Shown piece by piece: positions 53,300 to 64,000 of a stretch of 64,000 bases of DNA. Below the pieces are notes generated by a model that was not told where the DNA came from, ran no database searches, and saw only the letters and a list, made by a program, of their open reading frames with translations. The stretch is from Siphonodentalium dalli. Taxonomy: Eukaryota > Mollusca > Scaphopoda > Gadilida > Siphonodentaliidae. Made by a program: the position numbers and the translations under genes. Each line of letters begins with the position of its first letter. Within the stretch, counting starts at the first letter, position 1. The DNA is taken from NCBI GenBank assembly GCA_032622095.1, contig CP136069.1, positions 82,544,958 to 82,608,957 of the forward strand, written 5' to 3'.

Positions 53300-56200
53300 T
53301 TATATCGCATTTATTGGATAGTTCTTTCAGTTTTGGATTCAGAATTTTTTAGTTTTAATGGCGGAGGAAACACCGCTTATTAATTAATTCAGAGCGTCTT
53401 CGCTACACTATAGTCATTAACGTCTTTGTAATAGAGTTAACTGTAATCGAGAGATAACTATATCACAATCGATAATGCCATCTGAGTGCTTACCCGTCCG
53501 CTTTAATGCCGTCCGTATATATACTACCAAACACATGCAGTGTTCAAGATATAAAACACTAGATTCGCGATTTTCCATTTTTTCCCTTTTACAAGTTTCG
53601 GTGGAATTTTCCAAAAGACTCGACCTTCCCATGGCGTACGCGCTGGTTGCTTTCATTGTAGAGCAGTGAACATTTGGGGGCGTATCTAACTATCTATGGT
53701 ATATCGTTGTGATAAACCTGTTTGAATTTGGCATCAAGAAGAGTGCGTTTTAATTTGAGTCATATATATCACACGTTAACAACGTTACGCGCTACCAGGA
53801 GTAAACGGTCCACTCTAAAACTTACAAAATCGTACTAAAGTTGTGCCTGGATACTGCTAACCACGTCCAATCGTCAACAAGTTTTTATCTCAAAGTTTGA
53901 TTTTTTGAGTAATTTTACGCATTTGTTTCCGGTGGAATTTGCCAAGTCTGAACCCACTCCGACGCAAGCTCTCCGTTGAGCAGGTTGCATTTATGGCAGA
54001 GCGGTAAAATCTTGGAGGCGTACCTGGGTCAATATTTCAAAAGTGTGCATTTCGGGTAAATAAAAAACTAATTTTGAAACTAGAATACTGAAGAAAGTTA
54101 AATACTCATTATCATTATACATGGCTGGCAGGTACGAGAAACATGTGCAGCAGTGCTAAAATGTCATCGTGGTTGCCATGGCAACCATAAGTAACCAACC
54201 ATGAGCCAAATGTTTGTCATTTGTGTTACTATCAACCAAGGGTGTAATGCTCTATAAACAGAAAAGTTATTCTGACCAAAACTCATCATGCTTAACAGGT
54301 AGGTCATACCTACTGACTTCCACATATGAGACATATGGAGAATGATAGACATGTTAAGCTATGGTCTGTTATCGCTGTTATGTGATAAAATGTTATAAAT
54401 TTGGTCTTTGTTTGTTTTTGCAAATAATGTGGTCATGAATAATTTCCCAATCAAACTATAGGTAGGAGATAAAGTCTATTTGTCTCTACCTGTGGCAGAA
54501 AAATGAGAGCAACAATCCTCACTGGTTTTCTTAGGAGATGCATTTTATTACGGTAACACCAATGACATGAGGGTAACACCAATGACATTTTTGGATTTTC
54601 ATTTAGAAATCATTCTCCCTTCCTTTAAAAAACGCATAGGGCGATTCCAAGGTAACGGACGTACCATTCAGAATGGTTTTGGAGATAACAAAATTCACAT
54701 TTAGAAATCCTTTTATATAATGTCTTCAAAAGGGACAATGTCAGAAAAAAGCCCAATTCTTTTTAAAAATTTGCATTTTTTTCTCTCCAACATGGAATTG
54801 CCCAATATTTCAAACAGATAACAAGATACATAACATTTAAAGGGGAAATAACAGTACCACAGGTGTGTGAACACTAAACATTGGCTATTGGCTATACATG
54901 TGTTGCATCAAGCAGTATGAATGCAATATAATCAGATTTATACAGTTGGAAAATTCATTCCTGACACATTACCCCTGTAGTTGGAAATTTCTCACCAACA
55001 ATAGGTTTAAATTGTACTCGGAGTTTGATTTAACAACAATTTATTAGTGGGGACTTAGCTGTATTTAGACCAAACTTTGCCTATTTTTCTAGTTTTTTTT
55101 CTCAAAATTTTGGGCTGACATAGCCATCGGTTCGATTCGGGTGAAAATTTTCCAACCTCAGGGGCGGTGTCAGGTTGGAAATTTCAAACAATGGAAAGAT
55201 TGATGACAGTCTATATATGGCATTTATGCTAGGATTTTGCTATTTCCATGATCATGTTCAGATTTCAATATTTTCTCCCACCGGCCAACCCATGGCCCGG
55301 AGTGTCTCCTGCTCCCAACCATGCGGCCATGGTGAATAACCTCTAATTAAGTTAAGAATAACCAATTGGGGTGTACGTGAATTCACCTGCCGTTAGACCA
55401 CTTTATGTTAGGATTTTGCAATTTCCTAGATCAGATCTCAAAATTGTCTCATACTAGCCCAGTGGATTATGTTCCTCCCCTGACTAATGTCCACAACACT
55501 ACTGATCCATTTAGAATATGCTACTGTCCAGGCTTGTGAGGGAACAGTTAACAGTTGGGGGAAATCAAAGAACCCAAGTGGGGGAGGAGGTGCAAATGCA
55601 AACGAAACTACACAAAATTGTGAGTTTGGTTTAGTTCAATGGGGTGGGGGAAATTCCAAGGTGAACACCCCTCCCTAACAGAGATTAAGCCACGTCCCGG
55701 CAGACATTAACACATTAATTGTCTTGTCACTTTATAATTTTAACTTTAACACTTCTTCAATTTTTAACAAAACTGATTTGTTTTGTATATTGAGGTCCAA
55801 AACCCTGAAAATATCTTCGAGACTATTTCATTGGCAACTTAAGAACAAATTATGATGATTTCTATTTATAATATCATTGGTGTTACTTTTTGTGGTAACA
55901 CCAATGACGGTAACACCAATGACATTTTTTAGGTAAAATGAATTTTTCAGATAGAAGTCGAGGAATTTTGTTTGCCATTTCTCAATTTCTTTTCTAAGAA
56001 TCATTTAATGTATAAAATGCATATAAATCTGTTTTGTTCTATAACAGAATTTTTACCATATTGCGGTAACACCAATGACAAGCAATTAACATACTCAAGG
56101 ACATTTTGAAAATCTGTCATAAATTTTAAAAAACATAAACAGTTGATGCCACCACTTTAACTTTCCAAGCAATTACCTTGAAATATTCTACCAACCAGTG

Positions 56201-57010
56201 GTGTTATCTTATCCTAGACTGATTCTTATCATCTTATTAAGGAGGATTATCAATATGGTAACACCAATGACACAGAAATCAGTAACGGTGCAAAACAAGT
56301 AAAAATCTGAAATATGATGTCTTGTCACATGTTTTTGTGAATTATTTCACAAAGAGCAGAGTTTTGTGATAAATAAAAATAATAAATACCTATCATTTGC
56401 TATATATTTATCTTGAGAATTTCTCATGAAATTACATTGGTATGACCAGTAACATCAATAAAACTGGTATGTGGCTCTAATACTGATCTTGGAATATAAT
56501 TTGGAATCTCAATAAGTTCACTTATAACAATTTTAAGTAACCCCTGATGATACCACCATCACAAATAAATACAATTATTCCAGGTTATTAGTGTGCTAAC
56601 TGACATGTGTTCATGTCAACCCAAGTAACACCATTTTGCACCTTTTTTCAATATTGACCCACCTACAGTATGCCGACGTACATGCTCCTGCATTAAACTA
56701 GCTCCTCCATTAGCACGTTTGGACTTTGTGCTAAAAATAGGTTAGTCATAGACTACTTAAGTATACATATTTATATTATATAGCGTCGTCACGAGTAAAC
56801 TGTTGCATCTGAAAATTCGAAAATGACACTTTAGTTGCGCGTGAACACTACCAATCAGATGTACTCGTCAAAATGTTTTTATCTTCATGTTTGAATTTTG
56901 CCCCTTTGCGATTTTCTCAACCCACCGACTCGCATCCTCCGTTGGGTAGGTTACTTTTAAAGTATGGCGGTCAAGCTTTCGGGGCGTGCATAGAATATCC
57001 CAATGTACCT
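53300..57010. repeat. Three diverged copies of a 200-base unit
   Basis: Segments near 53560-53670, 53880-54010 and 56860-56990 share tttttatct, tttccggtggaattt-like sequence and gttg.gcaggttgc. Apart from these and the 16-base motif, the interval is AT-rich with nothing recognised. Confidence 0.45.
54552..56272 (+). repeat. Dispersed 15-16-base motif ggtaacaccaatgaca
   Basis: Six direct copies at 54552, 54572, 55894, 55909, 56065 and 56257, plus one inverted partial copy at about 55874-55886. Two of them are in adjacent pairs. The sequence between copies is AT-rich and not otherwise repeated. Confidence 0.75.
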
Positions 57011-57299
57011 GCTACAGCATTACCTAGCTCTTTAATTAGCCCGTTTTTATTTGGTGGGAAGAATAGGGGCAATTTTTCCATTTCCCGTAAAGCGGAAAGG
57101 CCTCAGAGAAAAAAACTTTTAAGATGTATATTTGGGTTCGAATCACTCCTCCCATTCGGAATATGCGATAAAAAAAATAATAGGGCTAAAACAAAATCGG
57201 TTTATTCATCCTGGTGTATAGTGTGTCCCTATACTCAGAATATGGCAAGATTGTTTCAACCCTTGAATTTATAGGTGGCATGGAGAGTATATACATGTC

Positions 57300-60200
57300 C
57301 ACTGTATATCCCATTATATGTCCAATAAATATATACAAAATACTACATGTACTCTTAACATCGCAGCATGGACATCATGTTGCTCAGCTTGTTATTGTTA
57401 TGGCGAACTGGGTCACATATGTCGTCCAACAAATACGAATATGGCCCATTAAAATCCAGACAAGAGCCGATTTGTGATTTATTGATAAACGTCTTGTAAA
57501 GTTTGGCAGTTACTGTACGGTGACGGTGGTTTCTATATGCAGTGGGGTGATTTGTGGGTGGAATGATTCTACTGCACGATACATATTTGACGCCCGACAA
57601 AAACTGATATACATTATTACTCCTTGAGCAGATAAGAAAGGTATTTTATGTTCATTTTGTGCAATACAATTATATGGGGAGAGAGACCCTTTGTAAGTTG
57701 CAAAACTTATGTCTCAATCCCGTTGCGTTATTATGCAATAAAATACGTTTTGCACTAAGAAGGGAATGCCCAAAATCTTGTACACCATCTCGCTGTTAGC
57801 ATTGATAAACGCCTCGAATATATTGTTATGGATTAGTTACATGTGTGATATGTATTAACGTAAGAACTGTTTTGTATTCAATGCAATACTATTAAAATAA
57901 GACAGAAGGATCGAAGTGACTCAGTCGGACAGGTGTGTAGCATAATATGTCATACGAAGCACTTCGGATATATGCTGCAGCTGGTTCCATTTAAAAAAAA
58001 CTCGAATTTGTAAAAAAAAAATGCACGGATTTGGGAATGTAATGTCAGTGACGGTTGTTCCTGCGTGCAGTGAAATGATTTTCTGTTAGAACAATCCGAC
58101 TGCACGTAGAAATCACTGACACCTGGCAATCACTGACACAAATTATAATGCCCATTACGTGTTGTTATACATTTAGTTATATGAATTAAATTGTTTTATG
58201 AACAGTGAAATACTGTAACAACGATTACATATTAATCAAGTAATTGCTCACGTTTCTGTTGTCGACGTTAATGGGCCAAAGCACGAACACAATTACATGA
58301 AATACGTAGAGACAATTTTGTTCAGACGGCATATGCATTGAAAAGAGTCACATAGTGACAGAAATTACGTACAGAGGGAATGAACGCGACCGGTTTAGAG
58401 AGCGTCCTGTGTTATTCTTCTGCATAACGGGACAATCCATTAATTTCTCATGTCTCTATGAAATCATTATATTCACCAGAATGAGATAAAAGCGAATATT
58501 TGTATACTTGGAGATCTACTATACTCCAACTCCAAATACCACCGACATGTAACATACGAATCAGTTAACTAATACTAGAGTTATCAATCAGAAACCATAT
58601 CGAACGGACGCACGGACGAACATGCTGATTACTATATTCCTCCCAAATCTATCGGGAACAATTATATATTACTGGAATCAGCATGTCCGTCCGTTCATCA
58701 ATATATATTTGGATATACGTCGTCTTTACGTTAGTATAAGATAGTATACATCGTACATCGTATAACTAAGGCTTGTTTGGTCCCATTAATGTAATGTTTG
58801 TATTTTGTTTGGTTGTACTTGAGATGCAGTGCATTGAAGATGCGAAATACGATACACAAGTGAAATGCACGAAAGGCAGAAAATTCATGGCACACTATAC
58901 ACGTTAAAATGATAATTTAGCCCACACCATGGACAGCAAAATTTACGAATAGGTGGGTTTATATTCAAATCCAAGTTATTTGCTTTATAACAGCTTCGAT
59001 ATGTACTCATACCAATATACCAGTCTGGAAATGATTGCTGGAATTCGGTGGGCGTGCTATCGGTTCCCATGTAGAGGCATGAGCCTGGACCGCGAGACGG
59101 GTGCGTTCGAATCGGAGCTAGGTTCCATCCGCGGGGAGATGGAGTAGCTGGAGGAAGGCGAAGGGGGAGTGACAAATTTTTGGCATATATATAGATAATA
59201 TATATTATATATATAAGCGGAATTGTTTTGAAGAGCTCTTTTCACTTGACTGAGAAAAAAATAATTTTCCAAGTCCAAAAGTTTAGGTTGAAATAATGGA
59301 GCCTTTTTAAAAAACGGAAAACAAAATGAACGACTTTTCTGGTACAGGTCGATTTGGATCCGTTTTGGACTCTGGATTTCCAAAAAGTCATTTCCGTTTC
59401 GCGTGTAGCATAATATGAATCTTCGGAGGAGATGTGTTGTCAAGCCCATGGGCCCAAATTGCAAACTTTGATGGCCCGTAACTCTTGCATTTCTTCTCGG
59501 ATTTCAAAAATCCTTTCCGGTATGGGTTTGTTTTCGTTCGGGAAATACATAAACTTAAATAGATGAATGTCAATCAAAATTTTATTTTGCGAAAATTTTA
59601 CCCCCCACCCCAGTGTAAAAATATATGACCGACCCTGTCAAATTTTCCTTCTCTGACTAAACTGACAACTCTCAACACGACTATGAAAACCACATGCAGT
59701 TATCTGGAATGGTACAAGAGGACAACAGAGTACAATCAAATAGAGGTTTGCCAACTATGGACGGTAACTCCTCAGGGAAAGCGCGGACACAAGTTTTGAT
59801 GCACGTGGGAAGTAGGGCATATCGAGGTGTGCATACAGTCCAATTTTTGATGCTCTGCTCCTTATAATTTCCAAGATAATAAAATGACATTTTTTCAGAT
59901 AAAGGGAGATAACTCCTCGGAGAAAACGCGGACAATATTCTTTATGCGACGATGGCATACAACTCTCTGACCCCAAGATACGTACCAAGTTTTAGTGTGC
60001 TACTCCTGGTACTTTTCGATTAATAAGGGTTGCAAAATTGTCCAGTATAATAATAATAATAATGAAAAATAATCGAAAAAGGGCCATAACTCTGTCAAAA
60101 GATATTGGACCAACATCCGGATACCATTATTTTTAGTAGACCTTAGATGCCTATATTCGCTAGAGATTTCGCGGTCCTCCTCCCATTAGTTTCTGAGTAT

Positions 60201-60850
60201 TTCCAATTAAACAGAAAACGGCCGCAGTAGAAAAACAATATACTAGTACTTCCTTGGTTACACCATGGAAGTATAATAAATATTTTAATAATATATAGAG
60301 GTCACGAGCAATAGCCGTAAATTGGCGTAATAGACCTTCCCACAGCTGCCGCCCTCTTGTTGCGAGTATTATACAGGCACTCATTTTCTGCCCACATGTT
60401 TACCAGCCGATAATTACACCCACTTCATTTTCTATAGTAAATTGCTGTTGAGTTTATCAAAGCTAATCTAATTATAACGGATAATTACATTAGGTCGAGA
60501 TTTTATCAGTGCAACAAAAACGACCCAAAAGTACTTGCGCGCAATGATATTTGTAGTCCGTTGCATAGTAACTAAGGACGCTATTTTATTCGCACTCGCT
60601 TCGCAGTAGACCTACACATTTTTTTTCACGAACGCTATGAAAGCCAATAAAAGAATAATAAATAACTATCCAAATAAAGACAATGCCCCAATATAATAAA
60701 CATTCCCAAGCTGTTTACAGAGTGTAAATTTGGTCGTATTTGCGACGTTTCGTTACGAAATGCATGACTAAACATACACAACTTTTTAGTTTTCGTTTCA
60801 TTTATAATTTTATTTACATTTTCCCAGCAGGCACCACTTGTCATTTTGTA
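57300..60850. other. Intergenic or intronic sequence with no assignable gene
   Basis: Contains an inverted repeat at 58603 and an AT palindrome at about 59185-59215. The minus-strand frames at 58885-59464 are open in two registers without a recognisable domain. A strong donor-like ggtatgagt on the minus strand near 59011 has no matching acceptor or phase that I could tie to the host gene. Confidence 0.5.
58603..58698. repeat. Inverted repeat with GGACGGAC arms
   Basis: gaacggacgcacggacgaac with catgctgatt on the left and aatcagcatgtccgtccgtt on the right, about 50 bases apart. Confidence 0.6.
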
Positions 60851-60852
60851 AG

Positions 60853-60997
60853 ACCACAAGAGTGTGGAACTTGATTAATAATTGCATTAATTAGCCTAAT
60901 TACCATTTTTTTGGCCATAATGCTGGGCCAATAAAAATGCTAATTAGCATAATTAAGGCAGTTATTGATCAAGTTCCAAGCTCCTGTGGTAAGAGTA
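60853..60997. mobile_element. Palindromic MITE
   Basis: Arms gaccacaagagtgtggaact and its imperfect complement, with ttaattagcctaattacc near the centre. Confidence 0.6.
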
Positions 60998-61074
60998 TAA
61001 ATTTAGTGGTTATATATTCTGGGCACTACAATTTATATTATAGGATGAAATTTTTAATTACTGTTTACAGATGT

Positions 61075-61835
61075 CCCCAAACATTGTACCAGTCCCGTGA
61101 GAAAACTGCAACATATTTTTTCCCTTCGTCTCAGTGTAACGATAAGTTACAAAGCGTTTCATGATTTCTGAGATTTCACAGAGACTGGCCCTACAAACTG
61201 AAACTTACAAAGTCCCCGAAAAAAAATATATGCAGCATTCAATGTTTCTTCACCTCCTTTTATTGTAGCGATATGTTGCAAAGTGTTATGAGGCGTTACC
61301 GGTACATGTTACAAATGATATTAAGCCCCCCTCCCCCCCCCCCCCCAAAAAAAACCACAGCATATTATTAAAACTCATCTCAATGCAGCGATATGTTACA
61401 AAGTGTTACAAATCGTTATATGATTTCAGAGATCCACAGTGACCGCTCGTAGACAGGACTGTGTTACAAATGATATAAAGTCCCTGTGAGAAAACTGCAG
61501 TATATTTTTTCAACTCGTCTCAGTGTAGCGATAAATTGTTACGAAGCATTACGTTACATGTGTAACAGAACAAGATAGAGAGAGTGAGAGAGAAGTGTGG
61601 GAGTCGCACCGAAAGTTGCTTAACTTCGGTTATCACACAAAGTGTGTAACGACCGTGACCTCTCGATCAGAGAAGTCATCGGCCTTCTATATTTACAACG
61701 CGACCGCTATACACATGATTTCTGAGATCCACAGAGACCACTCGTTGATTGGTGTTACAAATAATGTAACGTCCCTGTGGGAAAACCGCAGGATATTTCT
61801 TCTACTCGTCTCAGAGTACCGATATGTTAAAAAGT
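61075..61835 (+). repeat. Diverged tandem repeat
   Basis: At least three units contain tcccgtgagaaaactgcaac-like sequence, actcgtctcagtgtagcga and gatatgttacaaagtgttac, with irregular spacing. A C-run at 61326-61347 lies inside. Confidence 0.65.
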
Positions 61836-62396
61836 GTTACAAAGGTTTACGTGTCTGCATTATCTGGACACAAGCGATTTAATAATCACTTTAAATTTTA
61901 CCAAATATATTAGTTTTTGAAAAATAAATCATCTTAAAATTCCTTAAATGCCATGATGATTTAATTCTTCTGAAAACTTGTTTCTCGGTAAAATCACAAT
62001 GACACAAAATGACTGCGAAAAATCGAAAAGTATTTGGCTCACTGTCGATAGATAGGATTCCTGTAAGAAAATGCTCACTAAACTTTTTGATTATCGCATG
62101 TTCATGATTCCCAGTTGACATGGAGACTAACTGTATATTTTCCTCTTCCAAAATTCTGCTAATAATGTTTAATTTTGATCAAAAGTTTATTAATGTTTTG
62201 TTTCGTCCTTGACATACGTTCGGGAAAAACCCACTCGATCTGCAGATCGATCGATATTATTCGGACGGGAATGCAGCGTCTTGTTTTCGGCTCAAGCCTT
62301 GTCTGTTATTTGAGAACATATAGTTCCTTGTTTCAATCGTATTTTAAGGGCGAATATGTCTTTAAAATCAATATTTAACAATCGATGGCATAATTA

Positions 62397-62552
62397 TAAG
62401 GAATAATCTCGGTTTCCTAATGTAATTACACAGTCTAAAGGCATATGCCGAATCACAAACTCTTATAAATCGCAAAGCGATTTATAGATTTGTGATTCGG
62501 CATATGCCTTTAGACTGTGTAATTACATTAGGAAACCGAGATTATTCCTTAC
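62397..62552. mobile_element. Near-perfect 156-base hairpin
   Basis: Arms run from taaggaataatctcggtttc through ggcatatgccgaatcac to the centre gcaaagcg and back with almost no mismatch. No target duplication is obvious. Confidence 0.7.
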
Positions 62553-62737
62553 TTGTTCCTTGTCGATCGATCAGAATTCATGATTTAATTTCGAATAGAG
62601 GTCGCCGCTAACAATTCCGACATTTTGAACGAGGTTTTGGTCATGTGACAAGCAAAACACATGCGTTGCCATCGTCACGAGCTTGATTTTCCTGATGAAA
62701 TCAAACTCAGTTTGATCGGATCTGACAAAAACTGCTC

Positions 62738-62831
62738 CAAAGTGTCGGTGCACATGTCCCAATTGTCCCCGATTTATCCGGCAGCCGGATTAATCAGGGA
62801 CAATCGGGATCGTGTGCGCCGACACTTTGGT
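62738..62831. repeat. Second hairpin close to the 62.4-kb hairpin
   Basis: Arms aaagtgtcggtgcacatgtc and its complement meet at gccggcagccgg-like sequence (tccggcagccgga). Several mismatches. Confidence 0.65.
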
Positions 62832-63943
62832 CTTGGTAACCTGCTATTCATGAACAATCAAGAATGGGCAGATTCAAATACATCCCATAGACTACCTACA
62901 TGTAGACGTAGTAGTACAGTAGTACTGCTAATGGGGTCATTGTCGTTATGTTTTATACACAGATGCACACCGTGTCCATTTATGTATACATAAATGCACA
63001 CCAGTCTCGCATAGTATCATGTGACAGGGGTCATTGTCGTAGTGTTTTCTACGTAAATGCACACGTTTTGATACTTTTTGTAAGTTTTTTCTTCCGTTCA
63101 TCGACCAAACAAGCATGCAGTTCTTTCTGTCCCTGTTTAATACTAAGGAAAATAAGCGATCGATGACCAATTTATTGCAATTTCCAGGCACGTATGATGG
63201 GGTGGTGGGTGTCTCTTGGGTCCAAAAAACAGTTTTTTCCATATGCCAATTTTTTTTTCCATTCCTGCTATTGAGTCTTATTTTGATGTGTTTTGAACAG
63301 AAACAGGTCATATATAGTTAATACTAATGCTATACTACATATAGAGGTCATCATAAGTTGGATCAGTTGCACAATGGCCAACAATAACCCAAATTAAACT
63401 TGATAGAACTAGACACTGCGCTATTGGAAAAATAAAATTTAATCAGGATTCCATCTACTGATACAACAAAATAAGAATAACTACGCATAATTCAGCTGAA
63501 AATAAGCAATAAAATGAAAGCACACTTGACCATATGTGACATGGAAATAAAGATATAATAAATAATGGAATAAAATAGACTTTTGACAACGTAAAACATA
63601 AAATCTTAACAAATAAATTGAAGGCCAGCCGGGCCAGCTTGAACAATTTCAAATTCTTTACCATGTTAATGTGGATCAGCTTGTAATGTTAATCACAGTA
63701 ACGAAGATTTTATCGTCACTGATATCGTGAGCAAAAAAGAAGTGAAATTGGGCTATCCATCTATATTATTCCCAATTATTACGAAGCCTATTACTTCAGG
63801 CAGTGGCTACCAGCCTGCCATTACACGCTATAACATGTTTCCTCAGTTCTGGTTTCTGAGATGCCACAAGAAGAGTCATGCGGGTATATCATGGTTATGA
63901 TGAACAGTTGTATTTCCACATGTTTTGATAAACAATTTGATTC

Positions 63944-64000
63944 CAGTAATGCCCTAATTAAACGACTCCATAACCACAGCAGAATAATGGGTAATTTTTC
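63944..64000. mobile_element. Family H MITE cut by the window end
   Basis: First 57 bases of the family, from cagtaatgccctaattaaac to gggtaatttttc. Confidence 0.7.

Noticed and set aside
55290-55360. Minus-strand WPHGWEQE-like peptide as the missing first half of the WW domain
   Set aside because: The possible donors do not give the phase needed by exon 1, and no good acceptor precedes it.
59180-59216. AT-rich palindrome near 59.2 kb as a functional site
   Set aside because: A simple alternating AT run. No surrounding signal supports a role.
58885-59464. Minus-strand overlapping frames as upstream exons of the host gene
   Set aside because: No recognised domain, two competing registers, and a phase that does not fit exon 1.

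Overview
The window looks like a piece of a repeat-rich animal genome, most likely a marine invertebrate and probably a bivalve mollusc. Evidence for an animal: long introns, GT-AG splicing, and many small DNA transposons, Helitron-like and tyrosine-recombinase-retroelement-like repeats. The bivalve assignment rests on the style of the repeats and is an inference.

One host gene runs through most of the window on the minus strand. I traced 11 coding exons from 50630 down to a stop at 1485. All carry GT-AG splice sites, and reading phase agrees across all ten junctions, giving a continuous 536-residue C-terminal portion of a protein. Its N-terminus lies outside the window or was not recognised. 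The protein has the second half of a WW domain, an acidic segment, three CUE/UBA-like three-helix segments (FP, FP and LP motifs), a Ser/Thr/Pro/Lys-rich linker and a C-terminal array of GPxxSL-type repeats. I cannot name the gene. A role as a ubiquitin- and proline-motif-binding adaptor is suggested only by the domains.

Most other sequence is mobile DNA in introns. Two DIRS-like elements (14161-20349 and 23971-29570) have inverted terminal repeats and an internal region that juxtaposes the complements of both outer ends. They carry degraded minus-strand coding traces. A 4.4-kb TTAA-flanked element (37403-41789) holds the start of a THAP domain and a 160-bp satellite with a higher-order pattern; it resembles Kolobok and sits inside a small tandem array made from part of host exon 3. 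Several families of TTAA-flanked MITEs with CCCTTT or similar ends (piggyBac-like) are present. Different families share one internal palindromic core. There are also an 1.1-kb hAT-like element with an 8-bp target duplication, a Harbinger-like element with a TAA duplication and a paralogous empty site, a Helitron-like element, a palindromic element with a perfect 9-bp duplication, Tc1/mariner-like palindromic MITEs, and a family of paired hairpins.

The region above 50.7 kb holds repeats, hairpins and weakly coding stretches but no exon I can assign. The nested insertions give a relative order of transposition and several natural empty-site tests of target preference.
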